Source: Acidimicrobiales bacterium
Lineage (GTDB): Bacteria; Actinomycetota; Acidimicrobiia; Acidimicrobiales; Acidimicrobilacustridaceae
Assembly: GCA_025455885.1 (NCBI GenBank)
Contig: JALOLR010000018.1
Span: 1-54,971, forward strand
Length of the DNA: 54,971 nucleotides
Reading direction: 5' to 3'
Of this stretch, positions 41,999 through 52,317 are shown in pieces. The first letter of the stretch is position 1. The number at the start of each line of letters is the position of its first letter. The notes beneath the pieces are model-generated. The model was not told where the DNA came from and did not search any database. It saw only the letters and a list, made by a program, of their open reading frames with translations. The position numbers were made by a program, and so were the translations under genes.

Positions 41999-42021
41999 CG
42001 ATCGCCCGAGGCGGGCGATCG
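41999..42021 (+). terminator. Perfect hairpin between the TIMP-like gene and phrB
   Basis: CGATCGCCCG (41999-42008), a 3-base loop and CGGGCGATCG (42012-42021) form a 10-bp perfect stem. It lies 7 bases after the TIMP-like stop and upstream of the phrB promoter box. Confidence 0.65.
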
Positions 42022-42034
42022 AGGGGCGGGTCCG

Positions 42035-42040
42035 TAGATT
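42035..42040 (+). promoter_or_regulatory. Leaderless -10 box for phrB
   Basis: TAGATT ends 8 bases before the ATG at 42049. Confidence 0.5.
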
Positions 42041-42048
42041 CGGGGGCC

Positions 42049-43443
42049 ATGGGTGACGACCTCGGACTGGTGTGGTTCCGGCGCGACCTGCGCCTCGACG
42101 ACAACCCCGCCTGGGCGGCGGCCACCGCGACCCACGCCCGGGTGGTCGCGCTGCACGTGCTCGACCCCCGGCTGCTCGACCGGGCCGGGACGCTGCGCCG
42201 CCGTCGTTTCCTGCACGACCTGCTCGCCCTCGACGACCGGCTCCGCGAGCTGGGTGGCTCGCTCCGGTTCACGACCGGTGACCCCGCCGAGGTGGTCCCC
42301 CGCACTGCGGCCGAACTCGGCGCCGTCACCGTGCACGCCAACGCCGACACCACCCCGTTCGCGGCTCGCCGCGACGCCGGCGCGACCGCGGCGCTGCGCA
42401 GCGCCGGTGTGGACGGCGACTGGTGGTGGGGCACGCTCGTCCACGAACCCGGATCCGTGCGCACCCGGGCCGGCTCGTTGTCCCAGGTCTTCACCCCCTT
42501 CCACCGGGTCTGGGAGGCCACCGCCCGGTCGCCCTGGCCGGCATCGGGCGCGGCGGAGGTGGTCGACGTCCCGGACGAGGCCCGCCCCGACCCTGGCGGC
42601 GCCTACCCGCTCGTCGGGGGAGAGGAGGGCGCGGCGAGGACGCCGGGCGAGCACGGGGCCCTGGCCCGACTCGAGTGGTTCCTCGAACGGGTCGACGACT
42701 ACCGGGACCTCCGCGACCGCCCCGACCGGGTGGGCAGCTCCCAGCTCTCGCCCGACCTGCGCTTCGGCACGCTCTCGCCCCGCACCGTCATCGACGTCGT
42801 GGGCACCGCGACGCCCGGGCGGGCCGCCCTCGTGCGCCAGCTGGCCTGGCGGGACTGGTACGCCCACACGCTGTCCGAGCGGCCGGAGATGGTCGACGAG
42901 CCGCTCAAGACCGCCTTCGCCCGGCTGGCCTGGCGCCACGACCCCGAGGGGCTGGCGGCGTGGCAGGAGGGGCGCACCGGGGTGCCCATGGTCGACGCCG
43001 GCATGCGCCAGCTCCGGGGGTCGGGCTGGGTGCACAACCGGGTGCGGATGATCGTGGGGTCGTTCCTCACCAAGAACCTGCTGATCGACTGGCGACTCGG
43101 CGAACGGTGGTTCCGCCACCACCTCGTCGACGGCGACGTGGCCCAGAACGTCGGGAACTGGCAGTGGGTCGCCGGCACGGGCCCCGATGCGTCGCCCTTC
43201 CACCGGGTGTTCAACCCGGTGCTCCAGGGTCGCAAGTTCGACCCCGACGGCGGCTACGTCCGCCGGTGGGTGCCGGAGCTGGCCGGGTTGCCGGCCGGGG
43301 TCGTCCATGCGCCCTGGGAGGCGGGACCCCTGGAGCTGGCCGCCGCGGGCGTCGAGCTCGGCTCGACGTACCCCCACCCGATCGTCGACCTGCGGGCCAG
43401 TCGCGAGCGGGCGCTGGCCGCCTACGAGGCGGTCCGGGCCTGA
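42049..43443 (+). CDS. phrB: Deoxyribodipyrimidine photolyase, canonical domain order
   Basis: A 464-residue light-dependent DNA repair enzyme for cyclobutane pyrimidine dimers. The N-terminal alpha/beta domain begins LGLVWFRRDLRLDDNPAW; the C-terminal FAD domain has SSQLSPDLRFGTLSPRTV, RQLAWRDWYAHTL, RTGVPMVDAGMRQLRGSGWV, NRVRMIVGSFLTKNLLIDW, DVAQNVGNWQWVAGTGPDAS (flavin and electron-transfer Trp) and FNPVLQGRKFDPDGGYVRRW. This is a full class I enzyme, unlike the reordered relative at 3575-4843. No SOS box is seen upstream. Confidence 0.96.
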   Translation: MGDDLGLVWFRRDLRLDDNPAWAAATATHARVVALHVLDPRLLDRAGTLRRRRFLHDLLALDDRLRELGGSLRFTTGDPAEVVPRTAAELGAVTVHANADTTPFAARRDAGATAALRSAGVDGDWWWGTLVHEPGSVRTRAGSLSQVFTPFHRVWEATARSPWPASGAAEVVDVPDEARPDPGGAYPLVGGEEGAARTPGEHGALARLEWFLERVDDYRDLRDRPDRVGSSQLSPDLRFGTLSPRTVIDVVGTATPGRAALVRQLAWRDWYAHTLSERPEMVDEPLKTAFARLAWRHDPEGLAAWQEGRTGVPMVDAGMRQLRGSGWVHNRVRMIVGSFLTKNLLIDWRLGERWFRHHLVDGDVAQNVGNWQWVAGTGPDASPFHRVFNPVLQGRKFDPDGGYVRRWVPELAGLPAGVVHAPWEAGPLELAAAGVELGSTYPHPIVDLRASRERALAAYEAVRA

Positions 43444-43463
43444 GCCGCCCGGTCCCGAGCCAC

Positions 43464-43488
43464 CCGGTGCCGGGTCGCCGGGCACCGG
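43464..43488. terminator. Hairpin between convergent phrB and whiB
   Basis: CCGGTGCC (43464-43471) pairs with GGCACCGG (43481-43488) around a 9-base loop, midway between the two stop codons. Confidence 0.5.
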
Positions 43489-43500
43489 ATCGCCCCGTCG

Positions 43501-43803
43501 TCAGCTGGCCTTGGCGGCCTCCTGCACGGCCCGGCGGCTGATCGACCGGGGGGCGTGGCCGGCGGCGGCCCGCTCCTCTTCGTTCTCCCCGCCCCAGAAC
43601 CCGTTCTCCCGGTTCCGGCGGGCCATCTCCCGGCACGGGGCCATCACCGGGCACGTCGCGCACAGGCGCCGGGCGGTGGCCTCGCGGCGCACGCGGCGTT
43701 CGGGCCGCTCGCCCGCGACGCCGAAGAAGAGGGTGGTCCGCCCCTTGCACGCCGCCTCGTCCATCCACTCCGCTCGCTCGGCAAGGATGGCCAACGTCTC
43801 CAT
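43501..43803 (-). CDS. WhiB-family iron-sulfur regulator
   Basis: A 100-residue actinobacterial [4Fe-4S] transcription factor. Cluster ligands Cys19, Cys48-x2-Cys51 and Cys57, the beta turn GFWGG at 68-72, and a C-terminal Lys/Arg-containing tail (SISRRAVQEAAKAS) fit the family. Members partner with the principal sigma factor and respond to redox or nitric oxide. GGAGGCGTC precedes the ATG. A 14-bp perfect palindrome lies 65 bases upstream, shared with the divergent heme gene. The paralogue (WhiB1, 2 and so on) cannot be assigned. Confidence 0.93.
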   Translation of the reverse strand: METLAILAERAEWMDEAACKGRTTLFFGVAGERPERRVRREATARRLCATCPVMAPCREMARRNRENGFWGGENEEERAAAGHAPRSISRRAVQEAAKAS

Positions 43804-43867
43804 GACGCCTCCGGTCTCGGGTGGGGCGCACCGGGCGCCCGATGGGGGTGGTGGGGCTGTGCGTCGA

Positions 43868-43881
43868 ATTTAGCGCTAAAT
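43868..43881. promoter_or_regulatory. Perfect 14-bp palindrome in the whiB/cobA-hemD intergenic region
   Basis: ATTTAGCGCTAAAT is self-complementary over all 14 bases and is one of the most AT-rich patches in the window. It is 65 bases upstream of the whiB start and 86 bases upstream of the heme run, so one dimeric factor could affect both. On the whiB strand, the right half supplies a TAAATT -10-like box. The factor is unknown. Confidence 0.5.
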
Positions 43882-43954
43882 GATCCGATCACCTCCTCCC
43901 GTCGTCCGACGGTCGCGTGACAGTTGCCCCACGGGTCGGTCGTGGCCCGATCGC

Positions 43955-43960
43955 TAACCT
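43955..43960 (+). promoter_or_regulatory. Leaderless -10 box for the cobA-hemD fusion
   Basis: TAACCT ends 6 bases before the GTG at 43967. Confidence 0.5.
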
Positions 43961-43966
43961 CGGCGC

Positions 43967-45496
43967 GTGACCGTCTACCTGGTCGGGGCCGGCCCCGGGG
44001 ACCCTGGCCTGCTCACCGTGCGCGGCGCGGAGGTGCTCGGTCGCGCCGACGTCGTGGTGTACGACCGCCTCTCGGTCTCGGCGCTGCTCGACCTGGCCCC
44101 GCCGCACGCCGAACGCATCAGCGTGGCCAAGTCGGCCGGACGGGCGGTCATGCCGCAGTCCGAGATCGACGCCCTCCTCGTCGAGCGGGGCCGGGCCGGC
44201 CAGGAGGTCGTGCGCCTCAAGGGCGGCGACCCTTTCGTGTTCGCGCGCGGTGGCGAGGAGGCGCTCGCCCTCCAGCGCGCCGGCGTGCGCTACGAGGTCG
44301 TCCCGGGCGTCACCTCCGCGATCGCAGTGCCCGCCTACGCGGGCATCCCCGTCACGCTGCGCCACTCATCGACGTCGTTCACGGTCGTGACCGGCCACGA
44401 GGACCCCGACAAGGGGGGCGAGCTCGACTGGGAGGCCATCGCCCGCGTCGGCGGGACCATCGTCATCCTCATGGGCGTCGGCCGCCTCCCGAAGATAGTT
44501 CGTCGGCTCATTGACGGGGGCCTCTCGCCCGACACCCCGGCGGCCGCCGTGCGATGGGGCACCCGACCCGAGCAGCACACCGTCCGCTCCACGCTCGGCG
44601 CCATCGCCGACGAGGACCTCGCCGCCCCCAGCACGATCGTCATCGGGGCCGTCGCCGCCAGCGAGCTCCCCTGGTTCGAGTCGCGTCCCCTGTTCGGCCA
44701 CTCCGTCGTGGTGACCCGGCCGCGCCATCAGGCGTCGACGCTCGCGGCGCGGTTGCGGGACCTCGGGGCCCAGGCGATCGAGGTGGCGACGATCGAGATC
44801 GTCGACCCCGCTGACGGCGGCGCCGGGCTGCGCGACGCCGTGGCCCGCGTCCACGAGCACGACTGGGTGGTCCTCACCTCGTCGAACGGGGCCAACCGCT
44901 TCTGCGACGTGCTCCGCGACGGACGCGACCTCGCCGGTGTGAAGCTGGCCGCCATCGGCCCGGGCACCGCCGACGCGCTGGCCGGGCGCAACCTCGTGCC
45001 CGACCTCGTCCCCGAGCGCTTCGTGGCCGAGTCGCTGCTCGAGGCCTTCCCCCTGCCGGCCGCCGACGGCGGCCGGGTGCTGCTGGCCCGTGCCGAGGTC
45101 GCCCGCGAGGTCCTCCCGGACGGGCTGCGATCGCTGGGGTGGGACGTCGAGGTCGTCGACGCCTACCGGACGGTCCCCGCCGAGGTGCCGCCCGACGCCC
45201 GCGACGCCGTCGCCGGCTCCGACGTCGTCACCTTCACCTCGGCGTCCACCGTCGAGCGCTTCCTCGACGCCTTCGGCGCCGACGCCGTGCCCCCGACCGT
45301 GGCCTGCATCGGGCCCGTGACCGCCGACACGGCCCGCCGCCACGGGTTGCGCGTCGACGTGGTGGCCGACGTGCACACCATCGACGGGCTCGTCGACGCC
45401 CTCGTCGGGCACCTCGCCGATCCCTCGCCGGCCCCGGCCCGGCGGCGCCCCCGCCCCCGGCGACCCAGGGGAGGCGGCCCGAGGCGCCGTGCCTAG
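43967..45496 (+). CDS. cobA-hemD: Fused uroporphyrinogen-III C-methyltransferase / uroporphyrinogen-III synthase
   Basis: A 509-residue bifunctional tetrapyrrole enzyme. Residues 1-240 are the SAM-dependent methyltransferase: VYLVGAGPGDPGLLTVRGAE, VVRLKGGDPFVFARGGEEA, VPGVTSAIAVPAYAGIPVT and TIVILMGVGRLPKI. Residues 250-480 are the HemD cyclase: SVVVTRPRHQASTLAARLRD, VVLTSSNGANRFCDVL, LAAIGPGTADAL and VVTFTSASTVERFLDAF. The tail is Arg/Pro-rich. The fusion feeds both siroheme/B12 and heme branches; the fusion is known from other actinobacteria. hemA and hemC, often upstream, are absent here. It heads a run with hemB and hemL. Confidence 0.93.
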   Translation: MTVYLVGAGPGDPGLLTVRGAEVLGRADVVVYDRLSVSALLDLAPPHAERISVAKSAGRAVMPQSEIDALLVERGRAGQEVVRLKGGDPFVFARGGEEALALQRAGVRYEVVPGVTSAIAVPAYAGIPVTLRHSSTSFTVVTGHEDPDKGGELDWEAIARVGGTIVILMGVGRLPKIVRRLIDGGLSPDTPAAAVRWGTRPEQHTVRSTLGAIADEDLAAPSTIVIGAVAASELPWFESRPLFGHSVVVTRPRHQASTLAARLRDLGAQAIEVATIEIVDPADGGAGLRDAVARVHEHDWVVLTSSNGANRFCDVLRDGRDLAGVKLAAIGPGTADALAGRNLVPDLVPERFVAESLLEAFPLPAADGGRVLLARAEVAREVLPDGLRSLGWDVEVVDAYRTVPAEVPPDARDAVAGSDVVTFTSASTVERFLDAFGADAVPPTVACIGPVTADTARRHGLRVDVVADVHTIDGLVDALVGHLADPSPAPARRRPRPRRPRGGGPRRRA

Positions 45497-45499
45497 GCT
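45494..45499 (+). promoter_or_regulatory. -10-like box for hemB overlapping the hemD stop codon
   Basis: TAGGCT begins with the TAG stop of the fusion gene and ends 6 bases before the GTG of hemB. It fits the leaderless pattern seen elsewhere and may give hemB its own start. Confidence 0.4.
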
Positions 45500-45505
45500 G
45501 ACCCG

Positions 45506-46488
45506 GTGAGCTTCCCCCAACGCCGGATGCGCCGCCTCCGCCGCACGGCGGCGCTGCGCCGGCTCGTCGCCGAGACCGTGCTGACCGTCGACGACCTCGT
45601 GGCCCCCCTCTTCGTGCGCGAGGGCATCGACGAGCCCGCGCCCGTCGGGTCGCTCCCCGGGGTGGTCCAGCACACACGCGACTCGGTGCGGGCCGAGGTC
45701 CAGCGACTCGTCGGGCTCGGCGTGCCGGCGGTGATGCTCTTCGGCGTCCCTCGCACCAAGGACGCCGAGGGCTCGGGCGCCTGGGACCCCGACGGCGTCG
45801 TCCAGGTGTCGCTGCGCGACCTGCGCGCCGACCTGGGCGACGAGGTCGTGCTCATGGCCGACCTGTGCCTCGACGAGTACACCGACCACGGCCACTGCGG
45901 CGTGGTCGGCTCCGACGGGGCCGTCGACAACGACGCCACCCTCGACCTGTACGCCCGCGTGGCGGTGGCCCAGGCCGAGGCCGGGGCCGACGTGTGCGCC
46001 CCCTCGGGGATGATGGACGGCCAGGTCCTGGCGATCCGCGAAGCGCTCGACGACGACGACTTCACCGGCGTGGCCGTCCTCGCCTACGCCGCGAAGTACG
46101 CCACCGCCCTCTACGGGCCCTTCCGGGACGCCGTCGACGTGACGATCGCCGACGGCGGGGACCGGCGCGGCTACCAACAGGACCCTCGCAACGTGCGCGA
46201 GTCGCTCGAGGAGATCCGTCTCGACGTCGCCGAGGGTGCCGACATGGTGATGGTCAAGCCCGCACTCGCCTACCTCGACGTCATCGCCCGAGCTCGCGCC
46301 GAGCTCGACGTGCCGCTGGCCGCCTACCACGTGTCGGGGGAGTACGCGATGGTCCATGCCGCCGCCGAGCGCGGGTGGATCGACGGTCCGGCGGTGATGC
46401 TCGAGCACCTCACGTCCATCAAGCGGGCCGGGGCCGACGTCATCCTCACCTACGCCGCCGGCGCGGCCGCCGAGACCCTGGCTCGGCG

Positions 46489-46492
<4 letters not shown>
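45506..46492 (+). CDS. hemB: Porphobilinogen synthase (delta-aminolevulinate dehydratase)
   Basis: A 328-residue enzyme condensing two aminolevulinates. [20 protein letters not shown] at the start, [15 protein letters not shown] (metal-ligand and allosteric-type region), [16 protein letters not shown] with one catalytic Lys, [14 protein letters not shown] with the Schiff-base Lys, and [20 protein letters not shown] are diagnostic. [13 protein letters not shown] has the Cys/Asp pattern needed to decide Zn versus Mg use only by alignment. It overlaps hemL by ATGA. Confidence 0.96.
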
Positions 46493-47775
<1,283 letters not shown>

Positions 47776-47777
47776 CG

Positions 47778-49184
47778 ATGCCCCCGACGGACGCGCCGGT
47801 GCCCGCCGTGCACGACACCGACGCGCTGGTCCTCTTCGGCGCCACCGGTGACCTCGCCCGCAAGAAGATCTTCCCGGCCCTCGGGTCGTTGGCCGAGCGT
47901 GGTCTGCTCGACATGCCCGTGGTCGGGGTGGCCACCTCACCGTGGTCCGACGACGACCTGCGCACGCGGGCCCGCGAGTCGCTCGCCGAGCACGGACCGC
48001 TCGACCCGGCCACCTGGGCCGCCTTCTCGGACCGGCTCTGCTACGTCAGCGGCGACTACCGCGAGGCCGCCACCTACGACCGGCTCCGGGAGCGCCTCTC
48101 CGGCGCCGAGCACCCGCTCTTCTTCCTGGCCATCCCACCGGCCCTCTTCGACGACGTGGTCGAGGGCCTCCTCGCCGCCGGCCTCACCGAGGGGGCCAAG
48201 GTGGTGGTCGAGAAGCCCTTCGGGCGCGACCGGGACTCCTCACAGGAGCTCAACGCCGTCCTCGGGCGGGCGTTCCCCGAGACCTCGGTGTTCCGCATCG
48301 ACCACTTCCTCGGCAAGGACGCCATCGAGAACCTCCTGGTGTTCCGGTTCGCCAACTCGCTGCTCGAGCCCGTGTGGAACCGCAACTTCATCTCGAGCGT
48401 GCAGATCACGATGGCCGAGGATTTCGGGACCTCGGGACGGGCGAAGTTCTACGACACCGCGGGGGTGGTGCGCGACGTCGTGCAGAACCACCTCCTCGAG
48501 ATCGTCGCCCTCCTGGCCATGGAGCCGCCTGTGGCGGCCGACGCCGACGCGCTGCGCGACGAGAAGGCCAAGGTCTTCCGCCAGATCCCGTCGTTCGACC
48601 CGGCCCAGGTGGTGCGGGGCCAGTACCGGTCCTACGTCGACGAGCCCGGGGTGGCCCCGGGCTCGGACACCGAGACGTTCGTGGCCCTGCGCTTCGAGAT
48701 CGAGTCGTGGCGCTGGTCGGGCGTGCCGTGGCTCATCCGGGCCGGCAAGAACCTGCCGATGAGCGCCACCGAGGCCATCGTCGAGTTCACCACGCCGCCC
48801 CGCATGCTCTTCGCCCCGGAGGGCGCCCCGGCACCCCACCCCAACCACCTGCGCTTCCGGCTCGGCGCCGAGGCGGGGATCATGATGCAGCTCCACACCA
48901 AGGTCCCCGGCGACCGGCTGGTGAGCCGGCCCGTCGACCTCCAGGTCACCCATGACGAGCTGGTCGGCGCGACCGCCCAGCCCTACGAGCGCCTCCTGGA
49001 GGACGCCATGGCGGGCGACGCCCGGCGCTTCGGCCGCCACGACAGCGTCGACGAGCAGTGGCGGATCGTTCAGCGGGTGCTCGACGAGCCGCCGCCGACG
49101 CGGCTGTACCACCCCGGGACGTGGGGCCCCCCGGAGGCCGAGGCGGTCGCCGCGGCGTACGGCGGCTGGCACGAACCGCTGTGA
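47778..49184 (+). CDS. zwf: Glucose-6-phosphate 1-dehydrogenase
   Basis: A 468-residue NAD(P)-dependent enzyme opening the pentose phosphate pathway. The nucleotide fingerprint is [34 protein letters not shown] and the active-site [20 protein letters not shown] (Asp-His for catalysis, Lys for substrate) follow, with [20 protein letters not shown] near the C-terminus. It starts 2 bases after the hemL stop, without its own clear promoter, so it seems to be co-transcribed with the heme genes. The usual partners opcA, tal and tkt are absent. Confidence 0.96.
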   Translation: MPPTDAPVPAVHDTDALVLFGATGDLARKKIFPALGSLAERGLLDMPVVGVATSPWSDDDLRTRARESLAEHGPLDPATWAAFSDRLCYVSGDYREAATYDRLRERLSGAEHPLFFLAIPPALFDDVVEGLLAAGLTEGAKVVVEKPFGRDRDSSQELNAVLGRAFPETSVFRIDHFLGKDAIENLLVFRFANSLLEPVWNRNFISSVQITMAEDFGTSGRAKFYDTAGVVRDVVQNHLLEIVALLAMEPPVAADADALRDEKAKVFRQIPSFDPAQVVRGQYRSYVDEPGVAPGSDTETFVALRFEIESWRWSGVPWLIRAGKNLPMSATEAIVEFTTPPRMLFAPEGAPAPHPNHLRFRLGAEAGIMMQLHTKVPGDRLVSRPVDLQVTHDELVGATAQPYERLLEDAMAGDARRFGRHDSVDEQWRIVQRVLDEPPPTRLYHPGTWGPPEAEAVAAAYGGWHEPL

Positions 49185-49315
49185 TGTTCGGCGCCTTCCT
49201 TGGCTGACGCCTCTTCGGGACGCGGTGTGGCTCGGTCGCTGGCGCTTCCCCTCGCCACTCGGGGGAGGACCTACCTTCGGGAGCGCGACGACGCCGACGA
49301 CCGGGGAGGACGGCC

Positions 49316-51187
49316 ATGACCGCGGGAGCGCACGTACGACGGGCGAACGAGGCGCTGCGCGCCACGCTGCCGTTCCACGACCGCCGGGACTTCGACGACG
49401 CCCGGCGGGGGTTCGTCGCGGCGCTCGACGAGCCGGTGGTGCGGGGGACGGGCGGGCGGATCGTGTGGGACCTCACCGCGTACGGCGACGTGACGGGGGA
49501 GGCCCCGCCGTCGGTCAACCCCAGCCTCTGGCGCCAGGCACAGCTCGACCTGCTGCACGGCCTCTTCGAGATCGCGCCCGGCTTCTTCCAGGTGCGCGGC
49601 CTCGACCTGTCGAACATGACGATCGTCGAGGGCGACGAGGGCGTGATCGTGATCGACCCCCTCATCTCCACCGAGACGGCGGCGTCGGCCCTCGCGCTGT
49701 ACCGGTCGGTGCGTGGCGACCGGCCGGTCACCGCGCTCGTCTACACCCACAGCCACGTCGACCACTTCGGCGGGGCGCGGGGCGTGCTGCCCGGCGGTGA
49801 GCCCGGTGCCATCCCGATCCTGGCGCCCGAGGGCTTCACCGCCCACGCCGTCAGCGAGAACCTGACTGCCGGCCCCGCCATGGCCCGGCGGGCCGCGTAC
49901 ATGTACGGCGCCGACCTGGAGAAGGGTCCGCTCGGGCAGATGACGAGCGGCCTCGGGCCCTACAACTCGACCGGCACGATCTCCCTCGTCGTGCCGAACG
50001 TCGACATCACCGACACCGGTCAGGAGGTCGTGCTCGACGGCGTGCGCATCGTGTTCCAGCTGACGCCGGGGACGGAGGCGCCGGCGGAGATGAACTTCCA
50101 CTTCCCGGAACAGCGCCTGTTGTGCATGGCCGAGAACGCCACCCACAACCTCCACAACATCGTGACCCTGCGTGGCGCCCTGGTCCGCGACCCCCGGGCG
50201 TGGGCCCACTTCCTCGACGAGTCCGTCGAGCTGTTCGGTGCCGACACCGACATGCTCTTCGCCTCCCACCACTGGCCGACGTGGGGGTCGGACCGCGTGC
50301 TCGAGTTCCTGGGCGAGCAGCGCGACCTGTACGGGTACCTCCACGACCAGAGCGTGCGCCTCCTCAACCGAGGGCTCACCGGACCCGAGATCGCCGAGGT
50401 CCTCGAGCTGCCCCCGAGCCTCGCCGAGCGCTGGCACACCCGGGGGTACTACGGCTCGGTGAGCCACAACTCGAAGGCCGTGTACCAGCGCTACATGGGC
50501 TGGTACGACGGCAATCCCGCCCGCCTCTGGCCCCATCCGCCGGAAGCGGCCGCCCGGCGTTACGTCGAGGCGATGGGCGGCTACGCCGCGGTGGTCGCGA
50601 GGGCCCGCGCCGCGATCGCCGAGGGCGACCTCCGGTGGGCGGCTCAGCTGCTCGACCACGCCGTGTTCGCCGACCCGGGCCCAGTCGAGGCGCGCGAGCT
50701 GCTGGCCGCGACGTTCGAGCAGCTCGCCTACGGCGCCGAGAACGCCACCTGGCGCAACGTGTTCCTGGTGGGCGCGAAGGAGCTGCGGGAGGGGCCGGTC
50801 CCGTCGTCGGCGACCCTTCCGCTCGACATGTTGAGCCAGCTCACCATCAGCCAGATGATCGACGTCCTGGCTGTCCGCATCGACGGCCCCCGGGCGTGGG
50901 ACGTCCGGTTACGGGTCAACCTCACCACGAGCGACACCGGCCAGCGCTACCTGCTGCGGCTGCAGAACGGGGTGCTCACCCATGTGGTCGGGCGCCACGA
51001 CGACGAGGTCGACGCCACCGTCGCCGTGCCCGCTGACCGCTTCGGGGCGCTGCTGCTCGGGCTCGTCTCGCTGGCCGACCTGGTCTCGTCCGGCGATGCC
51101 TCCGTCGACGGCCCGATCGACGTGTTCGACCGCCTTCGCGCCCTCGTCGACCGAGGTGATCCGACCTTCCCGATCGTCACGCCCTGA
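49316..51187 (+). CDS. Alkyl sulfatase-type metallo-beta-lactamase-fold hydrolase
   Basis: A 623-residue enzyme of the SdsA1/BDS1 type. The N-terminal MBL domain binds two metals with YTHSHVDHFGG; MTIVEGDEGVIVIDPLIST precedes it, and AEMNFHFPEQRLLCMAENAT and MLFASHHWPTWG carry further ligands. A dimerisation domain (SHNSKAVYQRYMGWYDGNPA, RARAAIAEGDLRWAAQLLDH) and a C-terminal SCP2-like domain (ISQMIDVLAVRIDGPRAWDV) complete the three-part structure. SdsA1 is secreted, but this protein lacks a signal peptide, so it probably acts in the cytoplasm on alkyl sulfates. GGGGAGGA gives a strong ribosome-binding site. Confidence 0.93.
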   Translation: MTAGAHVRRANEALRATLPFHDRRDFDDARRGFVAALDEPVVRGTGGRIVWDLTAYGDVTGEAPPSVNPSLWRQAQLDLLHGLFEIAPGFFQVRGLDLSNMTIVEGDEGVIVIDPLISTETAASALALYRSVRGDRPVTALVYTHSHVDHFGGARGVLPGGEPGAIPILAPEGFTAHAVSENLTAGPAMARRAAYMYGADLEKGPLGQMTSGLGPYNSTGTISLVVPNVDITDTGQEVVLDGVRIVFQLTPGTEAPAEMNFHFPEQRLLCMAENATHNLHNIVTLRGALVRDPRAWAHFLDESVELFGADTDMLFASHHWPTWGSDRVLEFLGEQRDLYGYLHDQSVRLLNRGLTGPEIAEVLELPPSLAERWHTRGYYGSVSHNSKAVYQRYMGWYDGNPARLWPHPPEAAARRYVEAMGGYAAVVARARAAIAEGDLRWAAQLLDHAVFADPGPVEARELLAATFEQLAYGAENATWRNVFLVGAKELREGPVPSSATLPLDMLSQLTISQMIDVLAVRIDGPRAWDVRLRVNLTTSDTGQRYLLRLQNGVLTHVVGRHDDEVDATVAVPADRFGALLLGLVSLADLVSSGDASVDGPIDVFDRLRALVDRGDPTFPIVTP

Positions 51188-51215
51188 CACCGCGGTCAAG
51201 GGCGCCGACGCTGGT

Positions 51216-52073
51216 TCAGGGGGCGGGCGTCCCGCCGGCGCTGTAGTTCGGTGCGATCGTCAGCGCGCCGTCCGGGCCGATGAGGAGCTCGCCCTCGGGG
51301 GTCACGAGGTTGCCTTCCGCGTCGAGGAGCGGCTCCCCCTCCCGGAGGAGGTTGCCGTCGGCGTCGAGGTCGGCCGGGTCGGCGGGCTGCCCGCTGAGCA
51401 CCTCGTGCTCGTAGCGGACCACCGCGAGGAGCTCCTCCTGGGTGAGCACGTCCTTGAAGGCGGGCATCGGGTTGCCGTTGTAGCTGAGGGTGAGGTGCGG
51501 GCCGCCTTCGCGTGCAGGGTCGCCGTAGGGCGTGCCGCCCGGGCCGAGCCCGGTGCTCCCGAGCCAGACGAAGTCGAGCTGGCCGATGATGTCGGGGAAG
51601 GTCTTGACGACCTCGCCGTCGGTGAACGCCCGGCCCACGCCGCCGCCCCCGCCCGCGCCGTGACAGCTCGCGCAGCGGGCCGCGTAGATCTCGGCGCCCA
51701 GCTCGAGCTGGGTGGGTTCGCCGGTGTCGGCGGGGGAGAGCCCGCCCACGTAGATGATCGCCCAGACGGGCAGGAACGCCAGCATCGGCATGGCCCAGAT
51801 GGGGATCTTCTTGCGGGTCAGCGCGGCCTGGACGTAGGGCGGAGGGGGAGGCGGCGGGGCTTCGACCTCGGCCGGCACGGAGGCGGCCGGACGGGCCGCG
51901 GCGGTCGCCCCCGCCGCAGGGGTCACCGCGCTCCCGGGCGTCGGCTCGTCCGAGGCAGCAGCTGCGGCCGCCGCCGGCGGCCCTCCGTCACCACCGGCCC
52001 CCCCGCCCCCGAGCCCGAGGGCGGCACGGCGGTCTTGGGAGCGCTTGAGCAGGTGCTCGGGAACTTCGGTCAC
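51216..52073 (-). CDS. Membrane-anchored monoheme cytochrome c
   Basis: A 285-residue protein. A long Ala/Pro-rich cytoplasmic N-terminus begins TEVPEHLLKRS and ends in a poly-Pro run; one membrane helix spans about 91-110 (PIWAMPMLAFLPVWAIIYVG). The external c-type domain has Cys134-x2-Cys137-His138 (CASCHG) and a Met in NGNPMPAFKD as likely sixth ligand. The acidic tail has three related turns (DADGNLL, DAEGNLV, GPDGALT). It diverges from the cytochrome b operon and is probably its electron-accepting partner. GGAGGAGCT precedes the GTG start. Confidence 0.9.
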   Translation of the reverse strand: MTEVPEHLLKRSQDRRAALGLGGGGAGGDGGPPAAAAAAASDEPTPGSAVTPAAGATAAARPAASVPAEVEAPPPPPPPYVQAALTRKKIPIWAMPMLAFLPVWAIIYVGGLSPADTGEPTQLELGAEIYAARCASCHGAGGGGGVGRAFTDGEVVKTFPDIIGQLDFVWLGSTGLGPGGTPYGDPAREGGPHLTLSYNGNPMPAFKDVLTQEELLAVVRYEHEVLSGQPADPADLDADGNLLREGEPLLDAEGNLVTPEGELLIGPDGALTIAPNYSAGGTPAP

Positions 52074-52284
52074 AGCTCCTCCGAGGGCGGCGGTGAGTCA
52101 GGCGTCCGGTCGTGCGACCGTGCGTCGGTCACCCTAAACGATCGGCGCGTGCGGGCACCAAGTACGGGGAGCGACGTCCTCCGCCGGATCAGGGGTCCCC
52201 CGGATGTGCTCCGGCGGCGGGACGGGTGGTAGACAATCTTCGTGATCGAGCGCCGTGGGCTGCTCGGTCGGTGTCCACGTCGTT

Positions 52285-52300
52285 TGTGATCGAGTTCACG
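52285..52300 (+). promoter_or_regulatory. CRP/GlxR-like binding site upstream of the cytochrome b operon
   Basis: TGTGA-TCGAGT-TCACG matches TGTGA-N6-TCACA with one mismatch. It ends directly before AAGGAGG (52301-52307), the ribosome-binding site of the next gene. The core GTGATCGAG also occurs at 52242-52250. GlxR, the actinobacterial cAMP receptor protein, is known to act on cytochrome bc genes in corynebacteria. Its position so close to the start suggests repression, which is inference. Confidence 0.5.
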
Positions 52301-52317
52301 AAGGAGGTCCGAGCCGG

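Noticed and set aside
49211-49252. A possible interspersed repeat shared with 29630-29660 (CGCTGGCGCTTCCCC)
   Set aside because: The match is 15 bases on opposite strands. A few such matches are expected by chance in 55 kb of GC-rich DNA.
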